A stretch of 64,000 nt of DNA from Monomorium pharaonis (GCF_013373865.1 NC_050472.1:10857413-10921412); one strand, 5' to 3'. Positions 23,824 through 35,823 are shown, counted from the first letter of the stretch. Program-made: numbers and translations. The notes: generated by a model not told the origin, from the letters alone.

Positions 23824-23867
23824 GTTTTGCGAGAGAAGGAAAAGATAATTTCCTTCTCTCGCAAAAT
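23824..23867. repeat. 44-bp hairpin
   Basis: GTTTTGCGAGAGAAGGAAA pairs with TTTCCTTCTCTCGCAAAAT around a six-base loop. The CTTCTCTC core is shared with the hairpin at 23671. Confidence 0.85.
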
Positions 23868-23959
23868 ACGCTTATTTGTAAATGTATTTTGCAATATTTT
23901 ATTTTTTCTGTAATTAAGAGCCAGGGACCGAATCAAATTACGGTTCGGTTCCGGTTACG

Positions 23960-24520
23960 GTTTAATCAAGGGACGCGACAGCGGCGCGACGCCAAGTACA
24001 TAAAGAATGCATGCGTGTCACATGACTTCACTGCGCAAATGTCGCGGCGCTACTAAGCTTTATCTAGAATTTAGCTCAAATTCACTTTTAGTTATAATAT
24101 CTCAGAAACTAAAATCATAATTAAAAATCTAATGACAATTTTATTATATAATATTGATGTAAGCTTTCGATTGCCAACAGTCCAATTAAAATTAGTACAC
24201 TCAATTCTGAGATCTTAAAATCTCTTGCACGAAAAAGCTCGCTTGAGTTTTCCACAGATTCACATGTACATGTACACACACAGGCAAAGTCAGCTTGTCC
24301 TTCAAGAGGCTTCACAATGTGCCTACATACAATTTTATGGAATTAAAATATATAAAAAATTATTTTGTATTGTAACTGAATTTTGGTACGCGAGAAAAGT
24401 ATAAGTTAATAAAAATAAAATAAATATATAACATAAACGAATACATAATATACATGTAAATGTCAAAAATATTAATAAAAATTAATAAAATTAGAATTCT
24501 GAATATACAAGCTATACCTA
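23960..24520 (-). repeat. Interspersed repeat family A, copy 1
   Basis: Matches 45490-46305 in reverse orientation over about 550 bp. Shared landmarks: GCGGCGCGACGCCAAGTACA, CGCAAATGTC, TAAGCTTTATCT, ATATTGAT, GAGATCTTA/GAGATCTCG, CACAATGTGCCTACATA and an AATTTTATTAAT tail. It is non-coding, so the family is a non-autonomous element; class unknown. Confidence 0.75.
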
Positions 24521-24614
24521 CGGTAAAGATATTTGTTAATGGAAATATGTATAAAATGAGCACAATAATATAATTACAATTATATATGTATAATATATAT
24601 TTATGTGTATATAT

Positions 24615-24848
24615 TGTTACGCGCGCTGCCCAGTATATAGTATATACTTTTCGACGGCGAGTCAGTTGTCGGATCGGCGATATCGATCCGCGGCGGTCAG
24701 CTGTTGAGAGCCGGGCTACAGGAGTAAAAAGGAATAAGCAGTTGTAACGAGACTGCGAGCTAGATCGGATGGGTCTGTTATCTTTCAAATAAAGACATTT
24801 GATTACTCAAGTTCGAAAAAGTGTTTCCTTTCTTTTCGCGGGCGCGCG
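24615..24848 (+). mobile_element. LTR-like GC-rich segment flanked by TGTTAC
   Basis: A 234-bp GC-rich island in AT-rich DNA begins TGTTACGCGCGCTGCC, contains AATAAAG at about 24788 like an LTR polyadenylation signal, and is followed by a second TGTTAC at 24849. The shape suggests a solo LTR or a fragment of one, but a matching CA end and target duplication are not clear. Confidence 0.4.
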
Positions 24849-24851
24849 TGT

Positions 24852-24855
<4 letters not shown>

Positions 24856-24912
<57 letters not shown>
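24856..24912. repeat. (TA)n microsatellite
   Basis: About 57 bp of uninterrupted TA dinucleotides directly after the LTR-like island. Confidence 0.95.
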
Positions 24913-24914
<2 letters not shown>

Positions 24915-24929
24915 TGATAACTATTAATA

Positions 24930-25046
24930 TCCACACATACTTAATAATGTATATTTATATATAAATTAAAATAAACAACCACAAGGAGAAAATAAAAAGA
25001 TGGTGAAAGAAAAAAAAGAAAAAGAAAGAGTGAGAGAATGAGAGAA

Positions 25047-25105
<59 letters not shown>

Positions 25106-25335
25106 GAAAAAGTAAATATTTTTATAAATTCAACTTGACTTTATCTCTCAATACAAATAAATATAAAATTATTAGTGCAATCTTTCATCACAGTAAAAAT
25201 ATAATCGATGTATGTACATTATACAAACATATGTACTAAAAGCGCAAAAAAGCGAAAGAAATGCAATAGGCCTCAAGATGTTAAAAATGCATGCATATTC
25301 TTTGCAGAACAAATAAAATAAAATAGATTATGAAA
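24930..25335 (-). repeat. Interspersed repeat family B, copy 1, with internal (GA)n
   Basis: Matches 35900-36295 in inverted orientation: shared AAAGATGGTGAAAGA, TTTATCTCTCAATACAAATA, TGATGTACATTATACA-like and AGCGAAAGAAATGCAAT-like blocks. A GA-rich tract at 25018-25105 is a pure expansion of the purine-rich interior of the family. Confidence 0.72.
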
Positions 25336-25349
25336 ATATATATACATAA

Positions 25350-25545
25350 ACAGTGTTGTGTAGTACCTAGGTACAAGTACCTGAGTACCGTAATTAGGTA
25401 CAAATTTATATACTTAGATACAGTACCAAGGTACTTTTCCTCTCTGTACCTAGATACAATTTTTTAAGTATCGATGCCTATATTTAGATACATTTTAGTT
25501 ACTTTTTAGATACTAAATATCTAAAACTTTTAGATACTAAATAAT
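25350..25545. repeat. AGGTAC/GTACCT-rich palindromic stretch
   Basis: Repeated GTACCTAGGTACAAGTACCT, TTAGGTACAAA, ACCAAGGTAC and CTGTACCTAGATAC, then a run of TTTAGATAC units. Likely a small non-autonomous element; ends not fixed. Confidence 0.5.
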
Positions 25546-26262
25546 ATATTAAATACTAAACATTATTAAACAAGCGCAAAGCTCGGTAAAAGTGTATTAT
25601 ATTTCATATAAATTTAAATAATTTTTTTATAATTGGAATAAATGGCAGGCAGGTACTTGTAGCACGATTTTTTTTTAATTTGAACAATCGGGCATTGCGA
25701 GCTATTTTAATTTAAATTCTCATTGATAGAATGACAGGTTACATCTGTATAGGATCATTATTAGCACTCTAAATATCTATTGTAATACAGACCCAAGATT
25801 ATTTTTCAAAAATCGGCTATCATATCAGATTTTATAGACATTATCTTGTTCAACAAATGATTTTGGAATATACTTTTTAATATTAGTTTACATCGAATAA
25901 TCCTTCAATCAACATAACGCATAAATGTTAAATAAATTAATTGAATAAAACTAATAGTTTTATAAGTGTTATTTTATTCTACTTTCTAACATATTAAACT
26001 TATTTACTTATAACAGAAATAGACACTTAATTCAAATAAATATTTATTTGAATACTAATAATACATTTTATAAAAAATCAGTAATATTTATTTAAAAAAA
26101 ATATTTTTTAATTATAGAAAATATTACTTGTTTGAAATAAATATTATTAATTCTTTTATCAAATGTGTTATTACCCAATGAGCACAAAATATTTTTTAAA
26201 CGGTTTTAAATATTTATTTTTAATTATTAGCAGAATCTGTAACAGAACATGTTTAATTTATA

Positions 26263-26340
26263 CACCCGAGAAAACGGTCACCCATCCAACTATTAACCAT
26301 CGTCGACGTTGCTTAACTTCGAAGATCGTACGCAACCTAA
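26263..26340 (-). ncRNA. 5S-rRNA-derived fragment
   Basis: On the minus strand, GAAGTTAAGCAACGTCG and TTGGATGGGTGACCG reproduce the conserved second half of eukaryotic 5S rRNA, with correct spacing and a GATC before the first block and CTCGGGTG after the second. The first ~45 bases of 5S are absent or unrecognisable. It is a 5S pseudogene or the head of a 5S-derived SINE (SINE3 type); the box C part of the internal promoter is largely preserved. Confidence 0.8.
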
Positions 26341-27351
26341 CACTTTATAATGATCCATGAATACTTCATGTTTATGCATACATATTTGTTATAGATCATT
26401 TCAAAAGATGTTGTCAGAAGGATAAATAGTTAATTTTTATTTTTATAATTAAACATAAAATTTTACAGTTTTTTACTGATTTTTACATATGTGAAATAAC
26501 TGCATGTGGAATGACTTATAAAAAGATCTTTTTTAAACTAGGCGTTTTATTACACCCTTGCTTCTATTAATATTAACTGAGAATCAACAACTAAATATCT
26601 TTAATTACATTACATTAATTACATTAGTGGTGGTTTATTATTAAAGTTTACAGATGTACATTTGTTATATACAAAATATCAGCATAAAAGTTTTGGTTTT
26701 ATAAATTTAAAATTATTAAGAGGTATTAAGATTTTGGATTTTAGGCTTTCAAATTCTATTGAACAAAGAAATTATAAAATTGGCCTCAAGGGATCTCTTA
26801 GAAATTCAAATAGCTTCATTTAAAAAAATCATCATGATTGATTGAAAATTGACAGTTCTAGAGTAATTTATCCCTAAATATTCGATTTCCGAACACTGTG
26901 CAGCGCATCAACGATTCGGGGCAGCGCCCTTTCGAAAAATAATTTTCTTCGTCTGCGACATTTTATTCGCAACTCGGAATTGTCTTTCGCGTTAAGCAGA
27001 AAGAATTTAAGATTTTCTAATCAAGGGATTTTATAAAATTTTCCCCGATATGAGATGTGACATTCTTGTTTTTTTAGGTCTTTGAGCTTGATCTTTTTTT
27101 TAATATTAACGTGTCTCTAGATTTCAGATCTCTAGAATTATCTCGCATTTTGTCACAGATATGTTAATCTTTGAACTTTACACATCAAACTTGAAAATTC
27201 AGGGCAATGCCCTTTACACGTTTGCTTGCAGATGTTCCTGACGATGACGAATTCTCGGTCCCAATCTATAAAGCAACGCGACATGGATCTACGACTACAG
27301 TATCCTTTACAAAAGTTTCTGCGAACGCACAAGGCACCCCTCGTGCATTCA
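26341..27351. other. AT-rich non-coding stretch
   Basis: No coding region, hairpin or clear repeat. A short open frame at 27207-27401 runs into the neighbouring MITE and has no family motif. Confidence 0.5.
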
Positions 27352-27487
27352 ATGGCCTAGTTTACATCGTGCATTTGATACGCGTATCAAATAGTAAATA
27401 ACTAGTGAATGTGTTTAATCATTGGCTGAGCAGCTTAAATTCACTACTTGATACGCGTATCAAATGCATGATGTAAACTAGGCCAAT
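27352..27487. mobile_element. 136-bp MITE with GGCCTAG ends
   Basis: ATGGCCTAGTTTACATCGTG at the left and its inverse at the right (CATGATGTAAACTAGGCCAA). Each arm also contains the self-complementary 16-mer TTGATACGCGTATCAA. Flanks are AT-rich CATTCA and TGTGAT. Confidence 0.82.
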
Positions 27488-27956
27488 GTGATTAGCATTT
27501 GTCAAGATTTGTTTTATCTGCTCCGTGCCTTTGAAGTTCATATTACGCCTCTTAACGTGAGGATCGTAACTCGTAGAGAGAACGTAACTTCTGTGAACTA
27601 GATACCACTCCATAGTTTGAATAATTCGCACATGTTATCTCGCATTTCATCATGTAATAAGTTATCTTTAAAAGGAATTCAGAGCTCGGTTTACTCAAAC
27701 GGTCGCCGCTATACAGTTCCTAGCTTGGCGTCATCAAGACTTCTAAAAGGAAGACGGATCATGTAGCGCCTTACGTAACAATAATATCGCTGTTTGAATA
27801 TTTGCTTAGTTTGTCCAAATGATTTGTTATGTATGAATATATCTTTATAAGGTATCTGTTTTTATTAATAAATGTTACGTATTTAAATATTTTATTCTCC
27901 AATTTAATGTTTTCAACACATTTTAATCTTACACACTGTATACTTATTTTGGGGGG

Positions 27957-28147
27957 TTATTATATAGAATAAGTACTTTTCCGAATTTTGATATTTTTTC
28001 GTAACTTTCTTGGTAAATAGCTTTGTTGTGATTCCGACAACGATAATCAATCGGGATAGCCCGAAGATTACCTAGGTAGATAGCCCGTAATCTACCTAGA
28101 TTTTTTCACAGAACAATTATAAACTTTTTTTCGAACTTTCCAGATCC

Positions 28148-28181
<34 letters not shown>

Positions 28182-28381
28182 GGGGGTTTCTAGTGGGGGG
28201 GGGGTTTTTGACCTCCCCGGTAAAGGTGCCCTGAGCAGAAATGCGCAAAAGTACGGTGCGTACTTTGTCGAAAAATAACAAAATTTTGTGTGGAAAGAGA
28301 ATATATTCTCAGAAAACACGTGGACTTCTTTAAGCTCAAAAAATATCAAAATTCGGAAAAGTACCTATTCTATATAATTAC
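27957..28381. mobile_element. 425-bp MITE with 40-bp ends and internal (CA)n
   Basis: The left TIR GAATAAGTACTTTTCCGAAT with TTTGATATTTTTT pairs with the right TIR (inverted GAATAGGTACTTTTCCGAAT). The interior holds an inverted TAGGTAGATAGCCCG motif, a (CA)n run at 28150-28179 and a G homopolymer at 28195-28204. Confidence 0.78.
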
Positions 28382-29602
28382 CTTTTTTTTTAATTTTAAT
28401 ATTGCCAAATATACTTACAAAGAAAAAATGAATAATATTTGCCACAATAATTTAATTTCAAAAATATTATTTAATTGTAAATTTAAATTGAATTAAATAT
28501 ACTTATACCAAGAATTAGAGTACCTTTCCAATTTTTAAAATTTGTGAAAACATTAAATATTAATTTATTTACAAAATTTAAAAGTATTATTAAAATATGG
28601 GAAAAAGTGCAGAAATTGTTAAATCACAATACATGCATTTATTTAACAATAATATGTATTAATTAACAAAATCAATTTTAATTGAGCTGGCGTTGTTGAT
28701 TCAAAATTATATTTTGTTTCATGCAATAGAAAATTTAGTTTAATAAAGAGTATTTATTCAATTGCATAAACATAAAATTATTAATTTTATATTTAATTAA
28801 AAGGACTTATTTATTTGACAGGAGTAAATATAATACAATTGACACAATGATATTTTTTTTAATGCTCTATGCTATCAGAAGATTCTACTAAAACAAAAGT
28901 CAGAAATACCAATTTGATTAATAATGTTACTAAATTAATAAAATCAATTTTAATTACACTGATTTTATTGATTCAACTTTTTTTCAGTTTACTTATATTT
29001 AATATAAATATACCGACAAGTTTAATTACTTAATTATTGAGACTATTAAAAATGTGTATATTCAGAGATTCGAATTATACGTATGTCTCTTATTTGAAAT
29101 ATTTCTTATTTTTGCAATTTTCTTGTGATTGTCAAACGATCAAGACTACGTGTCCTGCGTATTGATTCCGCTGTCTTTCGATATCCATGACGGAAATTGT
29201 TATATGCCGAATGCAATGGAATAATTTAACGGCTTGCACGCATATTTATGATGCGCATCCTGTATTTGCATAAATTCCCAGCGATTTTGAAATATCTAAA
29301 TTTTAGATAGATCGACATACAGTGTTCATTTTTCATTTCACTTCCTCGGTATTCCATGCTTTTGAAAATCCGTAATATCGATTACGCCGTCTTTGTGGCG
29401 AGGCGTTGAGCGTACCGCACGTTCTATGGGACTGTGAAAAAAAATTCGACCTGGAGAGCGCGCATGGCAATCGTTTTCGCGTTTTAACGTGTTGGATATC
29501 GATTAGTTGGATTCCCGTGACGGCCTTTTTCTTACTTGGCGACAGGGTAAAAATTAACATTTTGTGTAACGACCTTTACTGTTTTGCTTTGAGTATCGAT
29601 CA
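28382..29602. other. AT-rich non-coding stretch
   Basis: No supported coding region. The short frames at 29.33-29.64 kb on both strands lack motifs and context. Confidence 0.5.
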
Positions 29603-29739
29603 TGTAATTTTTCCCCTAGGGCGGAAACGTAAAAAGTAAAAAGTTTCAAGTTATTGTCTCTTTCTATTCAACACAAGTAGAAAGAGATAGTTACATGAAA
29701 CTTCACTTTTCATGTTTCCGCCCTAAGGAAAAAATTACA
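29603..29739. repeat. 137-bp palindrome (mini-MITE)
   Basis: TGTAATTTTTCCCCTAGGGC with GGAAACGT pairs with ATGTTTCCGCCCTAAGG ... AATTACA. The inner stem TCTCTTTCTA/TAGAAAGAGA surrounds a nine-base loop. Confidence 0.8.
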
Positions 29740-29901
29740 CAATTGCTGCCCTGATAATGGACGAAATTCATTTGTGTGAAAAAATTTAGTCCAAAATTTT
29801 TTGTGATTTTTTTAGATAAAATTACAGTTTGTTATATATGTTTCTATTCATATTAAGATTGTACGCGCATGGTCCGTTGTCATGCGCGATTGAAACTTAA
29901 T

Positions 29902-30175
29902 TGTTGGCCCGTGTAAATCCGCCCTCGTGTTGGCCCGAGCCACGCGACCCGACGGCAGCAGCATGCTCGCCACGAGAATTCCTGCGTATAGACATTCTAC
30001 GTATAGACAGCCTCGCATTAACATCCCTCTGCTGGTCGTGCGTCATAAAAAGTCTTTGTATCGATAAAGTTTTATATTTTGGTATACGGTGTTTCCTTTC
30101 TTCCGGTGTGTTTTTGCAAGCCCACGACTTTTCTACAGCGACCAGTGACGACGAACATTACAACATACACAACAC
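29902..30175 (+). mobile_element. Possible Copia-type solo LTR
   Basis: A GC-rich island starts TGTTGGCCCGTGTAAATC and ends ACATACACAACA (TG...CA with complementary TGTTG/CAACA ends, as in Copia LTRs). It contains ATAAAAAG like a TATA box and a duplicated CTACGTATAGACA-like motif. A target duplication is not evident. Confidence 0.3.
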
Positions 30176-33100
30176 AGTTATCCTATGATTGTAAAAACAA
30201 TTAACTCGTTGAACAAAGGTAAGCATACTTTTAACACGGGAATAGTTTTTTCTTTCGTAAACGATCACCTGAGATAATGTTATACTCCAGTTAAAAGTAT
30301 TGTATTCAATTTTGAGTAATTATAAAAGCTGATTTATTTTTATTATATTATATAAATATAAAATTTTTATATGAGAGTATATTTTAATCGAAGTAAAGTA
30401 AATTTTTATCATATTTGATTAATTAATATAAACAATCACTTGGATGTTTTCTATACTCCAACTAGTTTCAACAGATATATCAGCACTAGGATATATAGAA
30501 TTATAATTTGTTTTCCTTCTACAAATTGAATTTCGGAATCTTCGGATGAAAGGTAAATATAGATTTCGGATCAGTAAGGAAATTTGATGTTTATTATTCT
30601 AATGCTGAGATGTAAGATTTTTTACTCTAGGTAACTATTTTCGAGTTAAACGATCCGACGAGTTAATCGTTACGATTGATCGTGGTTACATAATGCCATC
30701 GGTTTATTTCTGTCTATTCAACCCTTATCAAAATCCACTAACTTCTATTGCACTCGTGAGTGCAACGACACTATCGGCTCTCGTACCGTGACGTTTTCTT
30801 CGGACATTTATTCTAATCTATTATTATAAAAAGTATTATAACGTAACGCGGAACAGGCTTGTGGGATAATGTTTGGACTAACAATAAGATGAACATAGAT
30901 TTCTCGTCGTGGCCAATCGTAGTACAATCCCGTATTCAAAGAAGAGTGACTGTACATACATAAGGGAAGATTCGACAAAGGTTAACGTCTGTTTCTCGAC
31001 AGAGACGCCCTTGGTACACAGAGTACGTTAACCCTCGGTTCGCCTTTGACCCTTACCGAAAAAGGACGAGGTACAGAGAGAGATAAGTTTACCTGTGCAT
31101 AATATCCATCGTTGCATCGACAATAAAGCTCAAGAATATAGGATAACTTTGGCGTCAAAGGACTAAAAAAACGCGTGACCTCTCGTTACAAGAGTTTGGA
31201 AAATTCTTCTTCGTGAACGCGATTCTTTCGTCCTTAATATTCGATATTTAGAATGCAAAAGTTAATAAAAACGTTAATGTCTTCTATATTATTTATTCTG
31301 AAGTAGAATTCTGAAATTTTAAATAACTTTCCAAGAGGTTTAAAGAATCTGGAAGTTAAGAACTCGAGACGGAAAACTCCTACGATCCATTTCGAAAAGT
31401 GGCAACACAGTATTCGATTTGTACGACACGAAGAATCCAAACACAATATATAATTTTGATGTTAAAGGAAGAACAGTTCTACAAATCAATTCTGCGGGTA
31501 CTTCCGTAAACTCTATTGGCCTCCGTGGAGGACTTCGGCTCGTATGCAGATGAATGAAGATTCAAGCAGCCGCTTGCATATCTACTTTGCCTTTCACGTT
31601 GAGCACGAGCGACGATGAGACCAGACGAGAGGGTATTGATTTGACGCGTTCCCGAAAGCCTCACTCAGCTGTTTTCAAACGGGCCAGCAGCAGAAAATCG
31701 TAAATGTCGAGATAAACGCATATTATGTTAAAGATTCATTATTTTACTCGTATGAATTTTAAACGGAAGAAAGAAAAGATAGAAGGAATTTTGTACAAAT
31801 CAATCATCAATTTTTTTTATTACACACATTGCGATATGTCAGAATCAATGTCTCGATTAACTCGAGAATAGTCAGAGTCGGAAAAATAAAGCTCATGTTA
31901 TTAGACATTTTTTTACTGATCCAAAAACCTATCTTACTTTTTTATTTCAAGAACGCGAGAATTTGTCTATTGAACAGAAATAAGTTATGATTTATATATT
32001 TATAGTACTGTGTGTGTGTCGACATAGATCTGTCGAAATAAATTGAAATTTAAAAAATAATCTCAGGTGATCGTAGACGTTATAAAATCAATTACTTATA
32101 AAAGTTTATATTATAAATTCGAAATAATATGAATTTTTGAACTTTGAGATTTGAGTTCAAAAATATTATAAATCCCCCCAAAAAATATTACAAACCTATT
32201 AAATCTACATCTAAATGTTTATACAACCCAAAAAATTTATATCATGTTTCTGTAAACGTTTATTTTTATTTTTATTGAAAAATTTCTCATATTATTTATA
32301 CATTTATATAATAATAATAATAAACAAACATAATAAAAATAAGCAATTTTTAATAGTTCTACTAAAGTGATAATATATAATATGTAGTTGATAACAATGA
32401 CGTTTAATGTATAAAAATATTTAATGTATAAAAATATCCTAGGCATTTTATTAAAAAAAAAAATGAATGACTAATTTTTAACATAAATTAAAGTGTCAGT
32501 GAAGTTTCGAGCTATAATAGCTACGTACATTTTTTTTGTGACTTACATTCAATGAAAGGCAACTCTTATTAACAATAAAAGATAAATCTATAAAGAAGTT
32601 TTGTTTCAATAACGCCAAACCTGTTTCTTTTCTCTCTTTTCTCTCCTTTGTTCTTACGCTGACCTTATCCATATTTCTTTCTCTACAATTATCGATCCTC
32701 GCGCGCTTCCACGCGAGAACCGTCACGAGAGAAAAATCTATTTGCAAGAAAAATCTATGGAAGGTCCACTTCTCTCCAACTCGGTCGAATTGTAGATACG
32801 GGCCGGGAATCAGTTTTCCGATTCGAAGCGGAGGTACCTAATTTTCCTCGTAACCTTTGCACTCAATCGATGGCGTGACTCCGATATCCTTTCGGTATTT
32901 GAAAAGCTGTATATTACATATGAAAAGTATGATGATGTACGCAAATATGCGTACGAGACGAACCTTTTATCATAAAGTACCAGATGTGTCTACTAACGTA
33001 TTATACATATCTCTTAACTGACAGATCAAAAAATTAGAATAAAAAATGCAAGATTAATGCGACATTTAAAAAGCACAGAAAAATGAAAAAAGCGGACTTT

Positions 33101-33514
33101 GATTAATGGCAATACGTTCGAGAAAGAAGAATGTTTTATTAATCTAATTTGATTGTGCGTAATCATCAAAGAGTAATTATCGAGTCTACTCGCTCGGAGT
33201 AGCAAGTAGCAAGCGAAACCCTCGCTCTCATCCAAATGTATGCTTCACGTTCTCCCTTTGTTAATTCTCACAACCGTCACTCCACCATGATTCAATAATA
33301 GATCAATAATAAATTCAATTATCAAGAGGAAACGGCAAGGTCTCTCCCAACCCACTCGACTACTCGCGGATTCTGCAGTCTCCGACAAGACAAACAAAAT
33401 CATCCCTTCCTAGCCTGTAGCTACGGGGATGTGGAGCAGATGCCCGAGAGCGGCTCATTCCCGACACATAGAGTGTATCAATCTCCCCTCATAGGCCAGT
33501 CAATAAAGACAATC
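30176..33514. other. Non-coding stretch
   Basis: About 3.3 kb, AT-rich with GC-richer patches at 30.6-31.2, 31.5-31.7, 32.6-32.9 and 33.2-33.5 kb. Short open frames at 31.2-31.7, 32.2-32.7 and 33.0-33.2 kb carry no motifs. A short direct duplication ATTTAATGTATAAAAATAT lies at about 32403-32435. Nothing else recognised. Confidence 0.5.
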
Positions 33515-34345
33515 AATTCACTTTAATTACAAAAGTTTTTAAATTTTGATAGAATATTAGGTGAATGGAAATAACAATAAATTCCATTTTGCAACCATCC
33601 CCGAGGTCCGAAATACATGCTAAACATTGTAAAAAATGTTAATTTATTATAACTTTGCAAAAAAAATTGCAAAAGTCGTGCAAACTGAAAATAATGCCTA
33701 TTGTAATATTTTTCACAATGTGTTGTTAGGTTTGCAACCTATTTCGAGGCACGCAACATTGAAATTTATTGCAAAATAACGTTTTTGTTTATATCTTGGA
33801 GAAAAAAATTGCAAAAGTGCTGCAAATCAATAGAATAACTTTTACAACTGCCCCGAGTAGCTGTACCAATTTGCAACCTTCTATGTTGCACGAAACATAT
33901 TGTTTTTTAATTAATAGTGGAACAAATGTTTATTTGGTCGTAACTTTGCGAAAAAAATTGCAAAACTTTTGCAAATTGGTTGCAAACGTTGAGAATATTT
34001 TTCGTCACTAGCTGGTAAGTTTGCAACCTCGGACAAGATCCACAACCTTGAAAAATTAGCAACAATTATTATTTTTCACTTTTTGCAAGCGTGAAAAAAT
34101 TGCAAAAGTATTGCAAATTTTTGGAAATGCTTCAAATGTCTTCTCCCATTCGAATATAAATCTGCAACCCTGTACTAATTACGCAAATTATTGCAAGTTA
34201 TCACTGACTAATTTTGTGTTACAAAATTAATGCAAAAGTGTTGCAAATCCAGGGAAACAAATTAAAAATACATTCACACATGATGTCGAATTTGCAACTT
34301 TCTATCTGTTACGAAAAATAATCAAATATAAATATTGTGAAAAGC
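33515..34345 (+). repeat. TTGCAA-periodic repeat, copy 1
   Basis: About five diverged units of 130-145 bp. Each has an AATTGCAAAAGT-N-TTGCAAAT core (about 33666, 33807, 33953, 34096, 34223) and a second TTTGCAACC motif 80-90 bases later. Almost every conserved position is a TTGCAA word; spacer sequence is diverged. The same block lies inverted at 46318-47092, so this is a dispersed element, not a local satellite. No coding content. Confidence 0.8.
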
Positions 34346-34370
34346 ATTGCAACCTATACTTTTTTTAAAG

Positions 34371-34510
34371 GCGCAGTTTTTAAAGGTCTCCGACTTTACG
34401 CGGTGTCTCCGCGGTGTCTCTGCGCTACACAATATGAAAGTTAGCCGACACTTCAAATACAGACGCCGGGGAGACACCGCGGCAAGTCAAAGACTTCTAA
34501 AAACCGCGCT
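34371..34510. repeat. 140-bp GC-rich hairpin
   Basis: GCGCAGTTTTTAAAGGTCTC with GACTTTACGCGGTGTCTCC pairs with GGAGACACCGCGGCAAGTC ... AAAAACCGCGC. A GCGGTGTCTC motif is doubled in the left arm. Confidence 0.75.
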
Positions 34511-34693
34511 GCGATTGATCCCGATCCATAAAGAATCGTGGCGTCTCAATTTCTTTTTTTTCTAAAAGTCTTTCTTAAAGTCTTTTTCTTCAAAATAAAA
34601 CGGGAACTTATATCAAAACTTTAATGTGTGGGGGCAAACTTAACACACGCGGGGATATTACACGTGATATTGAGAATGTAAAGTATATATTTG

Positions 34694-35823
34694 ATCCCAT
34701 AAAAAAACCTTGAAAAGGTAAAAAAGATACGCCAAGTACATAAACGCGTGCTTTCCAAAATAAATTTGAGATCAATACAGTTAGCCAAGTATATTTTAAA
34801 AGACTTAACGAAATTTATTAAATATCTATTTAAAAATTGCTTGAACGAGCTTGATGATTAAATGATTAAATGATTAAAATCAACCAACGGGATTATAGTG
34901 AAGCAAAAACTTGGAGTGCCCGGCTTAAAATGCCCGACTTAAAATGACCCATTAATGTTATACAATATGAAAATTATTTGTACGAATAAAATAATAAAAA
35001 AATAATAACTTATAAAAAATTTCACAAAGTTAAAAAAGATATGTCAAGTACACAAACGCATTCAAAAATAATTCTATTCAAAAATTATTTGAAATATGGG
35101 AATATAAGTAATAACATATAATAAAGCAGAAACGGACAGATAGTAAAGTAATATCCGAGTCACATTAATTGCATTCTTGCAAAAAAAATAACTTATAAAA
35201 AACTTCACAAAGTTAAAAAAAATATGTCAAGTACATAAACGCATTCAAAAATAATTCTATTCAAAAATTATTGCAAATATAGGAATATAAGTAATAACAT
35301 ATAATAAAGCAGAAACGGACAGATAGTAAAGTAATATCCGAGTCACATTAATTGCATTCTTGCAAAAAAAATAACTTATAAAAAACTTCACAAAGTTAAA
35401 AAAGATATGTCAAGTATATAAACGCATTCAAAAATGATTCTATTCAAAAATTATTTAAAAAATGAGAATATAAGTAATAACATATAATAAAGTAGAAACT
35501 GACAGATAGTAAAGCAATATCCGAGTCACATTAATTGCATTCTTGTATATATATTTATCAATATCAATAACATAGAGCTTTGGAAATTCAGAAAAAATAC
35601 GAGTCGGGCACGCCAAGTTTTTCACTATAATCCCGTTGGTTGATTTTAATCATTTAATCATTTAATCATCAAGCCCGTTTAAGCAATTTTTAAATAGATA
35701 TTTAATAAATTTCGTCTTTAAAATATACTTGGCTAACTGTATTGATCTCAAATTTATTTTGGAAAGCACGCGTTTATGTACTTGGCGTATCTTTTTTACC
35801 TTTTTAAGGTTTTTTTATGGGAT
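34694..35823. mobile_element. 1.13-kb element: long inverted ends around a 183-bp tandem array
   Basis: The terminal arms, about 230 bp each (34694-34950 and 35605-35823), are near-identical in inverse: ATCCCATAAAAAAACCTT, GATACGCCAAGTACATAAAC, GATGATTAAATGATTAAATG, AACCAACGGGATTATAGTGA. Between them lie three copies of a 183-bp unit (marker GCATTCTTG at 35171, 35354, 35537). Foldback-like architecture, no protein. Confidence 0.88.

Larger units (their letters stand above)
21336..23958. other. Non-coding stretch with several small hairpins
   Basis: No supported gene. Short open frames at 22.75-23.06 and 23.2-23.5 kb have no motif. It contains the hairpins and direct repeat listed separately, a GA-rich run at about 21975-22000, and an ATGACATCACCGGGATGG block at about 21378 resembling one at 18977. 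Confidence 0.5.

Noticed and set aside
24360..24788. 142-codon minus-strand frame with a hydrophobic Ile/Tyr-rich tail
   Set aside because: It spans a border between a repeat and an LTR-like island, so it cannot be one gene.
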